From NCBI RefSeq assembly GCF_000376445.1, contig NZ_AQXI01000001.1, positions 1,210,962 to 1,274,961 of the forward strand: DNA of 64,000 nucleotides. The letters run 5' to 3'. The notes below the pieces were generated by a model. The model saw only the letters and a list, made by a program, of their open reading frames with translations. It ran no database searches and was not told where the DNA came from. The DNA comes from Haladaptatus paucihalophilus DX253 (GTDB lineage Archaea > Halobacteriota > Halobacteria > Halobacteriales > Haladaptataceae). Numbering within the stretch: the first letter of the stretch is position 1; each line of letters opens with the position of its first letter. Below, in pieces: positions 49,885 through 58,812 of this stretch. A program made the position numbers and the translations under genes.

Positions 49885-50949
49885 ATGCGCGTCGAACGTC
49901 CGACACGGACCGCGGTCTCGCTTGCGACCGTAGTGGTCGTCGGATTGCTCGTCGTTTCGGCGGTCGGCGGGGCGCTCTCGATGACCCTCCACGACCCGAC
50001 CATCGGCGTTGCGGCGGGACAGTCCCAACCGGCGAACGGAACCGAAATCGACTCCTGTCGGACGATTTCGTCGTCCGGTCGGTACGTCCTCACCGAGGAC
50101 GTTCGAAACGCGACGGTCGATACGTGCCTTCGCATCACGGCAAGCGACGTAACCCTCGACGGGCGGGGCAATCTCGTCGATGGCATCGGCGATTTCGGTA
50201 CCACCGGCGTCCGCGTGGAGGGTGGGTCGAACGTGACGGTACGGAACGTGGAAGCGACCGATTGGGACGACGGGGTACGATTCGTGGGCACGCGCCGCGC
50301 CGTCGCCGCGAACACGACGACCGCACGGAACCGCGTCGGGTTGTCCCTCGTGTCGCTCCGGGATAGCAGAGCGGTGAACAACGTCGCCCGCTCGAACGCG
50401 GTCGCTGGCGTCTTCCTCGTCGGGAGCAGTTCGAACAACACGCTCCGGAACACGACCGCGAGCGAGAACGCGTTGGTCGGCGTACAACTCGTCGAAGCAA
50501 CGGGAACGACCGTCGTCGGAACGGAGGTCCGCGGTAACGAATTCGGCGTCGCCCTGTTGGGCGCGAACGGAAACGTCGTCCGCGACAGCGTGGCGAGCGG
50601 AAACCACATCGCCGGACTCTGGCTGTCCGCGGCCAGCGACAACCGAATCCGGGAGAATCGCGTTTCGAACCGGTTTTACGGCGTGTACCTCGCGGACGGC
50701 GCGGAGAACAACACGGTCGAATCTAACGACGCCGTGAACAACTCGGTCGGGGTTCGGTTGCGGGCGAGCGACCGCAACGCGATTCTCCGTAACCGCGTCA
50801 CGGACAGCAGCGACACGGGTATCCTCCTCATTTCGAGCGACGACAACCGCGTCGTCGGCAATCGCGGAGCGGAAAACAGACGGGGAATCGTCGTCTCGAA
50901 ATCCTCGTCGGGGAACGTCCGCTCGAACAACTCGGTGGGAGAAGCGTGA
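49885..50949 (+). CDS. Secreted right-handed beta-helix protein (NosD/CASH-like)
   Basis: A 354-residue protein. A signal/anchor segment (AVSLATVVVVGLLVVSAVGG) is at 10-30. About twelve beta-helix rungs follow with the repeat pattern NxxxxN-x-G-V/I-x-L (for example GNEFGVALLGANGNVVRDS and NRVTDSSDTGILLISSDDN). Many N-x-T/S sites fit surface glycosylation. The fold binds polysaccharides or acts in copper-site assembly (NosD), but no nos genes are near, so a surface role is more likely. Confidence 0.82.
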   Translation: MRVERPTRTAVSLATVVVVGLLVVSAVGGALSMTLHDPTIGVAAGQSQPANGTEIDSCRTISSSGRYVLTEDVRNATVDTCLRITASDVTLDGRGNLVDGIGDFGTTGVRVEGGSNVTVRNVEATDWDDGVRFVGTRRAVAANTTTARNRVGLSLVSLRDSRAVNNVARSNAVAGVFLVGSSSNNTLRNTTASENALVGVQLVEATGTTVVGTEVRGNEFGVALLGANGNVVRDSVASGNHIAGLWLSAASDNRIRENRVSNRFYGVYLADGAENNTVESNDAVNNSVGVRLRASDRNAILRNRVTDSSDTGILLISSDDNRVVGNRGAENRRGIVVSKSSSGNVRSNNSVGEA

Positions 50950-50977
50950 CGGCGAAGTCGCGTCGGTGAAATCGGTA

Positions 50978-51973
50978 CTACTCGGCGTACTCGCGGGCGA
51001 AGACGGTGAGGAGCGACCGGAAGATGCCGAGGACGATGGGGCCGAAGAACAGCCCCATGAAGCCGAACACGTAGACGCCGCCGAAGATGCCGACGACGAG
51101 GATGCCGGGGTTGAGTTTCGCCTCGTGTCCGCTGACCAGCGGCCGGAGATAGTTGTCCGAGAGGCTGACGACGAGGGTACCGTAGACGAACAGAAACGCC
51201 GCCGCAATCGGGCGGTCGACGAGGAAGAGGTAGAGCGAGGCGGGAAGCCAGACGACGGAGGCACCGATGAGCGGGAGCAACGAGAGCACCGTCGTCACGA
51301 CGGTCCAGAACACGACGCCCGGAACGCCAGCGATGACGAAGCCGATACCGGTCAGAATCCCCTGAACGATGCCGACGAGGAGGTTGCCGACCAACACGCC
51401 CCACATCACCCGGTCCATCTCGGAGTAGAGTTCGTCCTGCACGTCGTCGGGCAGCGGCGTACAGCGGCGAATCCACGCCACGAACTCCTCGCCGTCCGTG
51501 AGGAGGTAGTAGAGGATGAACACCATCACCGTGAGACCGATGAGCGCGTCCGAGAGGCCGCCGAAGATGCCGAGCGCGTTTTCGATCAGACGCGAGGAAC
51601 TCCCCGCGGGTAGCAGTTCCTGTAACGTGCGTCCGTGGATTGTGACGCCGGTGTACCGTTCGACGAGGGCTATCAGTTCGGCGAACCGTGGGTCCCCTTG
51701 AACGATGGCTCTAACGAGCGTGAACGCCTGTTGCGCCGCGATAACCGCGATTGCTCCGACCGGAACGATAACGACGAGCGTGGTGAGGCTGATGAGCGAG
51801 AGCGCGGAAACCCGGGCGCTGACGCGAGATTCGAATCGCGTTTGGACCGGGTGAAGGATGTACCCCAACAGAATCGCGGCCAACACGTACTGGAGAAACG
51901 GTTTGACGAGGAGGGTTGCGAGGACGCCGAAAACGGCGATGAGAAACAGTAGAAATCCGCGTTGCCGATTCAT
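50978..51973 (-). CDS. AI-2E family transporter (PerM-like)
   Basis: A 331-residue protein with seven or eight TMs. The conserved late segments are GNLLVGIVQGILTGIGFVIAGVPGVVFW, LLPLIGASVVWLP and DNYLRPLVSGHEAKLNPGILVVGIFGGVYVFGFMGLFFGPI. The family includes putative AI-2 exporters, Na+/H+ antiporters and unknown exporters. The ATG at 51973 (MNRQRGF) is preferred over an upstream one. Confidence 0.88.
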   Translation of the reverse strand: MNRQRGFLLFLIAVFGVLATLLVKPFLQYVLAAILLGYILHPVQTRFESRVSARVSALSLISLTTLVVIVPVGAIAVIAAQQAFTLVRAIVQGDPRFAELIALVERYTGVTIHGRTLQELLPAGSSSRLIENALGIFGGLSDALIGLTVMVFILYYLLTDGEEFVAWIRRCTPLPDDVQDELYSEMDRVMWGVLVGNLLVGIVQGILTGIGFVIAGVPGVVFWTVVTTVLSLLPLIGASVVWLPASLYLFLVDRPIAAAFLFVYGTLVVSLSDNYLRPLVSGHEAKLNPGILVVGIFGGVYVFGFMGLFFGPIVLGIFRSLLTVFAREYAE

Positions 51974-52027
51974 GTCGGAAAATGGAACCCGAGGCGTATA
52001 AATCAGCACGACTGAATCCGAAAGCAG

Positions 52028-54790
52028 TCACTCTCCCAGACCCATCTCGATGCGGTCCTCCAGCGCGTCCAGTTTCCGAACGGGCGACTCGACCTCGCGT
52101 CCCTTCGTCCGGCGGATTCGCTTCAGCGTCCGGGCGACCTCCTGCAGTTCATCCACACCGAGGTCGAGGTCGAGGTCGAGGACGTCGATGACCGCGCCGT
52201 CGATGGCGTTTTGCCCGTCTCCGTCGCCCGCGACCAACGATTCGAATCCGTCCCGAACCGCCGTCCGCTGTTCGTCCGTCAGCGACGACGGGTCCACGAC
52301 GCGCAGGGTCCGAAGGTCGGAACTGGAGAGGTTGACCGCGCCGCCGCCGGTGACCCTGCCGTGGCTCTCGACGACGATTTTCGTGAGGCTGGCGTTCAAC
52401 AGGCCGAGCAGGAGCGTCGAATCGACGGTCCGCGGCCGGACGAGCAGAAACCGATTACTGGCGACGACCTCCCCGTCTGTACGGGCGAAAAACCGGCGCG
52501 TATCCATCGCTTGCGGGCAGACGATGGGTGCGGTTTTCGAGTCCAGCGAACCCATGTCGAACCACGGGTCGTTGCTGGCGAGCGACGCGTTCGTCCGAGA
52601 GGGGTGGGTTTCCGCCCACCGGAGGTACGACGAAATGCCGCTGTAACCGTCCCGTTCGAGCGCCGACGTGACGAAGGCTGCGCGGTCGTCCGCGTCCGTG
52701 TCCGAATCCACGTCCCCGCCCGCGTCCGACAGGACACGCTCCACGTAGTCGGCCACGTCGAGCATCCATTTCTCCGCGTCGTCCGTCGTGTATTCGTAGC
52801 CGTCTATCTCCCGTACGCTCTTGATGGCCGGGCGGAGAAACCGCTCCTCGACGTCTCGGGAGCGAACGTCGTCCGCATCGAGGACGAAAATCGGGTTCGC
52901 GCCGGTCTTCTTCCCGCGCGTTATCGTTGCGACCTCGGATAGCGGGACGGTCGCGTCGTGTTCCACGACGGCGGTGTGAAGCGCGGGAGCGGTGATGTAC
53001 CGGTGGAGTTTCTCGCCGAGGTGGTCCGCCAGATGCGACTGGCGCACGGCGACCACCCGATGGCTCGATTCCCCCCGAATCGTCAGGTGATCGCCGTCAT
53101 CGATGTCGTACGTTCGGTCGATGACGTCGAGGATGTCGTCCGAGTCCATCCGCTCGTTGATGCGGACGAAGTTCGTCTCCGTCGCCCGTCGCACCGCCTC
53201 GTCGTCCGTCCGCTCCAACAGCAACAACACCGTATCGACGAGCGCGTCGTCGAACAGACGGTTTCGAAAGCCGACCACGGCTTCGACCGTGTAGTGGTCG
53301 TAGAGGAACCGCTGCAGCGAGGGACCGTAATCCGCGACCATCCATTTCGTCGGGACCACCCACGCCAGTCGAGCGCCCTCGCGGAGGAACCCCGTGGCGT
53401 GTGTCAGGAAGTAACAGTACAGGTCGCTTCGCCCGTCGATTTCCTTCTCGCCGTCGGCGTAGATGCCGTCCGACCCCGGACCGAAATCCGCGAGGTGTTC
53501 GCGGAAGTGCTCGCGGTCAGCGGCGAGGCACTCCTGTCGAACGTAGGGCGGGTTCGCAACCGTCGCGTCGAATCTTCCGACGGTATCCGGGTCGAGATCG
53601 AAGAAATCGCGGTGGTACGCGAAACGGTCGGCCGCGAAGGGGCCGTTCGCCGGGTCGTGACCGCCCCGGGACGCGAGGTTCAACGCCAGCAGTCGGAGCG
53701 AGAATCCGTCCACGTCTACCGCGGTCAAACGTTCGAGCGGGTCCCAGTGCGAACGCGTCCCCAACTCGTCCAACCGGTCGTAGGCGTGGACGGTAAGTGA
53801 CCCGGTACCGCTCGCCGGGTCGAGAACGCGGTCGTCGGGGGAGCGAATGGCCCACCGGGAGAGCAGGCGGCCGATTTCGTCCGGCGTGTAGAACTGGCCG
53901 AGTCGCGTCCGTTCGTCGTCCGGGATGAGTCGCTCGTACACCCACCCGGCGATGTCGATATCGACCTCCGAAAGCGGTTCCCGCTCGATGCTGTCCGCGA
54001 ACGCACGCAACCGCTCGTTCGTCTCCGCGTCGGTCGGAACCGCGTCGAAGAGTTCGGTACCGTCCAGTCCGACGTCCGTTCGTCCCGCGAACAGCGCGCC
54101 GATTGCTCCCGGTTCGTCGGAATCGCCCTCCCGGCGGCGTTCGGCGAACACGAGCCGAGCCATCGCCAGATACGCGGACAGTCGAGCGGCGATACGAACC
54201 GTCCGCTCCACGTCCGGCTCCGCGACCGGATAACCGTTCTCGCGCGCCCACGAGACCAACGAATCGCGAAATCGATCGTCCTCCGCGAACGCGTCGCGGA
54301 TGGACGACTCGTACCGCGGGTAAAGACTGGCGTGAAAACTCCGGAGGCGACCGACGACGAACTCCTCGTATCGGGTCGGCGACTCGTCGTCGTCCCGTAG
54401 CGCAACCGCGTCGTCGAGGACCCGCTCGCCGAACTCCGCAAGCGTCGAGGACCGCAAATCGTACCACCGTCGGTCGAAGTTCGGAGCGGGGGTGTCAGCG
54501 TCGGTTTCGGCACCGCGGAACAGGAACGCGTCGGTTTCATTGGCAGTCACGAACGCGAACGTGCCGTGTTCCCGAGCGCGCCGCTTTCCGCGCCGGATGG
54601 CGGCCGGTGAATGCGGATCCACGTCCGCCGCGGTGGTTTCGAGGACGATACCGTCGCGTTCCGAAGCGGGAACGAGGAGTCCGCCGTCGGGCAACTCCTC
54701 ACACGGCGTTTCGAACCGCGTTTCGTGCGACGAGACGACGCCCGCTATCGCGGCGCGAAGACGTGTGCGAAACGCGGCCTCCGAATCCAT
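52028..54790 (-). CDS. Eco57I-type N6-adenine DNA methyltransferase (orphan, possible type IIG)
   Basis: A 920-residue protein. Residues 295-430 are the methyltransferase core: GQFYTPDEIG (299-308), SAM motif DPASGTG (324-330) and catalytic NPPY (413-416). Residues 640-900 look like a target-recognition domain (EVATITRGKKTGANPIFVLD, GGGAVNLSSSDLRTLRV). The first 100 residues resemble a PD-(D/E)XK-like strand set (DGIVLETTAAD), but the Lys is missing. No separate restriction gene is adjacent, so it may be a lone methylase or a nuclease-dead type IIG enzyme. Confidence 0.82.
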   Translation of the reverse strand: MDSEAAFRTRLRAAIAGVVSSHETRFETPCEELPDGGLLVPASERDGIVLETTAADVDPHSPAAIRRGKRRAREHGTFAFVTANETDAFLFRGAETDADTPAPNFDRRWYDLRSSTLAEFGERVLDDAVALRDDDESPTRYEEFVVGRLRSFHASLYPRYESSIRDAFAEDDRFRDSLVSWARENGYPVAEPDVERTVRIAARLSAYLAMARLVFAERRREGDSDEPGAIGALFAGRTDVGLDGTELFDAVPTDAETNERLRAFADSIEREPLSEVDIDIAGWVYERLIPDDERTRLGQFYTPDEIGRLLSRWAIRSPDDRVLDPASGTGSLTVHAYDRLDELGTRSHWDPLERLTAVDVDGFSLRLLALNLASRGGHDPANGPFAADRFAYHRDFFDLDPDTVGRFDATVANPPYVRQECLAADREHFREHLADFGPGSDGIYADGEKEIDGRSDLYCYFLTHATGFLREGARLAWVVPTKWMVADYGPSLQRFLYDHYTVEAVVGFRNRLFDDALVDTVLLLLERTDDEAVRRATETNFVRINERMDSDDILDVIDRTYDIDDGDHLTIRGESSHRVVAVRQSHLADHLGEKLHRYITAPALHTAVVEHDATVPLSEVATITRGKKTGANPIFVLDADDVRSRDVEERFLRPAIKSVREIDGYEYTTDDAEKWMLDVADYVERVLSDAGGDVDSDTDADDRAAFVTSALERDGYSGISSYLRWAETHPSRTNASLASNDPWFDMGSLDSKTAPIVCPQAMDTRRFFARTDGEVVASNRFLLVRPRTVDSTLLLGLLNASLTKIVVESHGRVTGGGAVNLSSSDLRTLRVVDPSSLTDEQRTAVRDGFESLVAGDGDGQNAIDGAVIDVLDLDLDLGVDELQEVARTLKRIRRTKGREVESPVRKLDALEDRIEMGLGE

Positions 54791-54849
54791 GTTTCATGCA
54801 TTTCGGCCACGAATGAAGAAGCTTCCGCGATTTCCAACACCGGTGAGGG

Positions 54850-54869
54850 TTCCACCTCCGAAGACGAGA
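54850..54869. repeat. 20-bp direct repeat, left copy
   Basis: TTCCACCTCCGAAGACGAGA at 54850-54869 recurs exactly at 55933-55952, bracketing the membrane-protein gene and its small neighbour. Confidence 0.7.
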
Positions 54870-54946
54870 CTATGGAATCGGAAATCGAGTATCGAACCAC
54901 AAATTCGACTTCTTTTTTATGATTCACTCTGAGTCTCGAACGAAGG

Positions 54947-55633
54947 ATGGCGGAAGAATCCGTTGAAACGGCACCGACGACAGGCTCCCCCGATTCGAAG
55001 GGGGCACGCGACGCCGACGAAGAGACGCTCGTCGGGTTCGTCTATACCGAGAACATGAATATTCTCGGACGCCGCAAACGGGAGAGCCAACAACAGAACG
55101 AGAAAGCGGCCAATCTCATCCGATTACTCGGCGTCATCTTCACGCTCTACTCGGGTGCGATCCTCGTCGTCGCGCGGATCAGCGCAAAACCATCGAATAG
55201 CGGGCTAAAGCTCGGCCTCTTCGTAAACGAGTACACGGTTCTCTGTCTCGCGTTTCTGGCGGCTGCATTTCTCTACGCGGTTCTCGCGTACCACCGAACG
55301 AGTATCGCGAGCGGTCCGAGCGCCGAGTACCTCAGAAACGAGATTAGCGAAGAGACGTCCGTAGAGGACGCGAAGCGTGAAATAAACAAGAAAGTTCCCG
55401 GGTGGGTTCGGAACAACGACAACGAAATCGAGTTGGACCACACGCGACTGTTCAACTGTAAGATGTGCATATTTTTCAGCCTCCTCTATTTCGTCGTCGG
55501 CTCCGTCTTAGCGAGTGAGATATCGACCCTCGATACGATGGACCATCTACTGATGGGGGGCGTGATGGTCGCCATCACGTACGTCGTCTACGACCACGTT
55601 CGAGATCGTGCATCCAACGGGGCGAACGACTGA
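54947..55633 (+). CDS. Unknown membrane protein with four TMs
   Basis: A 228-residue protein. Soluble N terminus (about 55 residues, acidic), then TM pairs at about 60-80 and 92-112, a cytoplasmic loop (YLRNEISEETSVEDAKREIN), and another pair at 170-190 and 200-217. The layout is like small SLATT or holin-like membrane modules found in defence operons, but no signature proves that. Its AT content is above that of the flanks. It is bracketed by a 20-bp direct repeat. Confidence 0.68.
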   Translation: MAEESVETAPTTGSPDSKGARDADEETLVGFVYTENMNILGRRKRESQQQNEKAANLIRLLGVIFTLYSGAILVVARISAKPSNSGLKLGLFVNEYTVLCLAFLAAAFLYAVLAYHRTSIASGPSAEYLRNEISEETSVEDAKREINKKVPGWVRNNDNEIELDHTRLFNCKMCIFFSLLYFVVGSVLASEISTLDTMDHLLMGGVMVAITYVVYDHVRDRASNGAND

Positions 55634-55670
55634 CGCGGCGTTCGTCCCGAATGGCTGAACGATTGAAAGC

Positions 55671-55678
55671 TTTATATT
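55671..55678 (+). promoter_or_regulatory. TATA element of the 47-residue gene
   Basis: TTTATATT is 24-31 bases upstream of the ATG at 55702, matching a leaderless start. Confidence 0.5.
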
Positions 55679-55701
55679 GGTGGCAGCGGAAACCTGTTAT
55701 A

Positions 55702-55845
55702 ATGGCGGCCACTCAACAATCGACTTCGACGGCCGAGGTGACGACTACCGAGGCAAGCACGAAGGATGCCGATGTTCAGTCGAACACCGTCAGAGAGTGG
55801 GTTGCACCGTCGCTCTCCCGTTTCATTCGACGTCTTCGCCGCTAA
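55702..55845 (+). CDS. Small Thr/Ser-rich protein, 47 residues
   Basis: MAATQQSTSTAEVTTTEAST... then VAPSLSRFIRRLRR. The N-terminal half is a Ser/Thr/Glu-rich linker; the end is a basic amphipathic helix (possible membrane or nucleic-acid contact). TATA spacing supports a leaderless start. It has no recognised homology, so it could be a chance frame. Confidence 0.4.
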   Translation: MAATQQSTSTAEVTTTEASTKDADVQSNTVREWVAPSLSRFIRRLRR

Positions 55846-56150
55846 TCTCGTTCTCCGACGTTCGAAACAGATGTCGATGTACAGGAGCGGTGTCTCCGCA
55901 CCCAAATCAGAGAGACGACACTTATCGCCCATTTCCACCTCCGAAGACGAGAGCGGAGCGGAAACAAGTGACGCGAACCGAGAGAGCGGATGATTCCGCG
56001 GAGACGAACCGAAACCTCGGAAGACGTTCCGCAAGAATGTGACCGTTCTACAGCAGTGGCGTCGAGTGATTCGCATTCACTCGCCTAATCGCCGACGCGA
56101 CGTAAAATACCGCGTCACGGTCGCACAATACGTCGAGAAGGAGGTTCGTT
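55846..56150. other. Intergenic region, no gene seen
   Basis: These 305 bases separate the small gene from the secY stop. They contain the right copy of the 20-bp repeat but no convincing frame on either strand. The part nearest 56100-56150 may hold the terminator of the leftward ribosomal/secY transcript, but I see no clear hairpin with a T run. Confidence 0.5.
55933..55952. repeat. 20-bp direct repeat, right copy
   Basis: Exact copy of 54850-54869. The two are 1083 bases apart and bracket 54947-55845. Confidence 0.7.
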
Positions 56151-57620
56151 CTATCCGCCGAACATCTCGCGCATCATCGGGTGCATCTCCATCAGCTGCT
56201 CCTCTGCGATCTCCTCGTACAGCTTGTACGTGATGGAGACGGCGAGCAGCAGCGACGTCCCGGAGGTGCCACCGATGGTTCCGAGCATGTTCGCCATGAC
56301 GGCCAGCAGGCCGACCAGCGCGCCGCCGAGGACGGTGACTTGCGGGATGTACCGCTCCATCACCTTCTCGATGACGCCGGTGTTCTGGCGGAAGCCGGGA
56401 ATCTGCATCCCGGAGTTCTGAATCTGTTTCGCGGTCGATTCGGGACCCATGTCGGCCGTCTCCACCCAGAAGATGGCGAAGATGGCCCCGCCGACAACCA
56501 TGAAGCCGAGGTCGATGGCGACGCGGAGCAGGACCTCCCACGCCGCGTGACCGCCAGCGCCGCCCGCCCACCACATCCAATCCTGCGGTCTGTGGATGGG
56601 CGCGAAGTAGTAGAACAATCCACCGGTGGGACTGCCGTACTGGTTGTACGTGCCGAGCCACGCCGGTAGACCCCCGAGCTGGCTGTTCAGGATGCGCCCG
56701 AGGAACTGGATGTTCGCCTGCAGGGCGCGGACGAGGATCATCGGCAGGACGCTCGCGTAGATGAGCTTCACGGGGAAGCGACCACGGGCACCTTTCACCC
56801 GTGCGTGGCTCAGCGGAATCTCGACCCGCACGCTCTCCGCGTACACGACGATGACGAAGATGAGTATCGTCGTGGCGAGGGCAAGCAGTTGGCCGCCGCC
56901 GAACAGCATGTACTGAATCCCGCCCGACGTGAGCAGGGACGGGACGTTTTGTGCGCTTCCGGTGATGATGCTGATCCACTGCGGAATGACACCGACGGTA
57001 GAGCCGATGCCCTGCGGCGAGATGAGACCCCCGATGAGGCGCTGGCTGACACCGGCGACGATGAACAGCCCGATACCGCTCCCGACGCCCCACTTGCTGA
57101 CGATTTCGTCCATGAACAGGACGAGAATCGCACCGACGAAGATCTGGGCGAAGATGAGCCACTGGACGCCAAACGTACCGATACCGAGGTTCTGTGCGAC
57201 GGCTTCGTTGGCCGGAAGGAAGCCGCCGACGAAGACCATCGGGAGACCGGTGAGACAGATCATCACGACGACCAGCAGCTTCTGGAGGCCCTGATAGAGC
57301 ACCTGGTCGCGGGGGTCGCTGGTGTCCAGTCCCAACAGGTCGGCACCGCCGAGCAACTGCAAGACGATGCTCGCGGTGACTATCGGTCCGATACCGAGGT
57401 GTAGGACGGTTCCCTGTCCACCGGCGAGGAGCGACCGGAAGTTGCCGAAGATATCAGCACTTTGGTCCGCTCCGTAGAGGTAGACGTTCGTCAGGAAGAA
57501 ATACAGCAGCAACACGCCTCCCGTCCACATTAGCTTGCGCTTGAAGGGTATGTGACCCTCCGGGCGCTGGACGGCAGGCATCCGTGTGAGGACTGGTTCA
57601 GCAGTCTCTTTCCAACCCAT
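56151..57620 (-). CDS. secY: Protein translocase subunit SecY
   Basis: A 489-residue protein with ten TMs. It has the archaeal/eukaryotic Sec61alpha start MGWKETAEPVLTRMPAVQRP; TM2a plug region FGNFRSLLAG, and the cytosolic loops that bind the ribosome (RVEIPLSHARVKGARGRFPVKL and SGMQIPGFRQN-like) are intact. It forms the protein-conducting channel with SecE and SecG. It is the last gene of the ribosomal row, about 236 bases from uL15, and may have its own promoter too. Confidence 0.95.
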   Translation of the reverse strand: MGWKETAEPVLTRMPAVQRPEGHIPFKRKLMWTGGVLLLYFFLTNVYLYGADQSADIFGNFRSLLAGGQGTVLHLGIGPIVTASIVLQLLGGADLLGLDTSDPRDQVLYQGLQKLLVVVMICLTGLPMVFVGGFLPANEAVAQNLGIGTFGVQWLIFAQIFVGAILVLFMDEIVSKWGVGSGIGLFIVAGVSQRLIGGLISPQGIGSTVGVIPQWISIITGSAQNVPSLLTSGGIQYMLFGGGQLLALATTILIFVIVVYAESVRVEIPLSHARVKGARGRFPVKLIYASVLPMILVRALQANIQFLGRILNSQLGGLPAWLGTYNQYGSPTGGLFYYFAPIHRPQDWMWWAGGAGGHAAWEVLLRVAIDLGFMVVGGAIFAIFWVETADMGPESTAKQIQNSGMQIPGFRQNTGVIEKVMERYIPQVTVLGGALVGLLAVMANMLGTIGGTSGTSLLLAVSITYKLYEEIAEEQLMEMHPMMREMFGG

Positions 57621-57856
57621 GTTCAACATCAATTCGAAGCTCCCTACATGTATCTCCTTCGACTCGCGTCACCGACGAAGATGGATACCATAAAGTACGG
57701 AGACACCTACAGAATCCGGTCTCACGTTTTTGCTCGTCGGCGTGTCAGCGCCGTGGTTCGACATGTCGCCCACACCGAGATGAGCGAACGCGACACCGCA
57801 CGGAGCGTCGCCACTGACCGAAACGACGTCGCAAAAAATACGGCCGACGAACGGGA

Positions 57857-58345
57857 TTATTCCGCGTCGTCTTCGTCGTCGCTGCCGCCGAATTCCTCTT
57901 CTTCGGCTCGCTCGCTCAGCACGGCGTCGCCACCGGCTTCCTCGATGAGTTCGACCGCGCTCGCCGAGAAGGCGTCCGCGGTGATGTCGAGGCTGTTGCG
58001 AACCTGCCCGTCGCCGAGCACCTTCACGGCGTCGACGTCCCAGCCGTCGTCGACGACATCGCGTGCGTCGAGCTGGTAGCCGTCGTCGGTCTCCTCGGCG
58101 ACTCCCTCGGCCGCGTAGAGCGCGGCGTCTTCGTCGAGTTTCTGCACGGACACGGTGAGCACCGTCTCCTGTGCGTCTTCGGGTCGGGAGAACCCGTGCT
58201 TTCCGAGCGGTTCGTAGTTGTGGAACTCGTGTTTGGCGCGACCTGCGCGTCCGCGACCACCGCGGTGACCGGCACCGCGACGGTTCTTGTGGGTTCCGCC
58301 CCCGTGCGTCCGCGAGCCACGCTGTCGTCGTTTCTTGCTCGTCAT
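57857..58345 (-). CDS. rpl15: Ribosomal protein uL15
   Basis: A 162-residue large-subunit protein starting MTSKKRRQRGSRTHGGGTHKN. The glycine/arginine-rich N terminus (GAGHRGGRGRAGRAKHEFHNYEPLGKHGF) is the rRNA-binding tail; the C terminus is acidic as in haloarchaea. The ATG at 58345 is two bases from the uL30 stop. Longer upstream reading is antisense noise. Confidence 0.95.
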   Translation of the reverse strand: MTSKKRRQRGSRTHGGGTHKNRRGAGHRGGRGRAGRAKHEFHNYEPLGKHGFSRPEDAQETVLTVSVQKLDEDAALYAAEGVAEETDDGYQLDARDVVDDGWDVDAVKVLGDGQVRNSLDITADAFSASAVELIEEAGGDAVLSERAEEEEFGGSDDEDDAE

Positions 58346-58347
58346 GG

Positions 58348-58812
58348 TTATCGCATCGCCTCGAGGAGCGTGCTGATCTCCTCGGTCGTGTGTTTGCCGA
58401 GCTGGCCACCCTCTTTCGTGGGGTGTTTGATGCCCTCGTGTCCACCGCGCGGTGGGTGAAGTCGGAGGACCGGCGTCAGGCCCTGCTCGCGGAGCGTCGT
58501 CTCGTCGTCGAGGAGCGCGCCCGCGAGGTCGGCAATGTCGTCGTAGTCGGTGTTCTCTGCGATCCACTCGTCGTCCACGTCGTCGCTGCCTTCGAGCGGC
58601 TGTGCTCGCTTCGAGAGAACCGTCTCCAGAACGTCCTGGTCGGGTTCCCCGTGGGCAACGAAGTCGTTGACCTTGGTGATCATGCCGCGGTAGGTCTCGG
58701 ATTCCGGGACCAGCGCACAGTGGTTCACCTTGTGGATGTTGAGCATCGAGAGGGTGTCACGGACGTCCTGGTCCATGTTGACCTCGCCGCGAATCTGGAC
58801 GACTGCTTCCAT
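58348..58812 (-). CDS. rpl30: Ribosomal protein uL30
   Basis: A 154-residue archaeal uL30 (starts [37 protein letters not shown]). The C-terminal archaeal extension with LRLHPPRGGHEGIKHPTKEGGQLGKH is present. It shares one base with the uS5 stop. Confidence 0.95.
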   Translation of the reverse strand: MEAVVQIRGEVNMDQDVRDTLSMLNIHKVNHCALVPESETYRGMITKVNDFVAHGEPDQDVLETVLSKRAQPLEGSDDVDDEWIAENTDYDDIADLAGALLDDETTLREQGLTPVLRLHPPRGGHEGIKHPTKEGGQLGKHTTEEISTLLEAMR

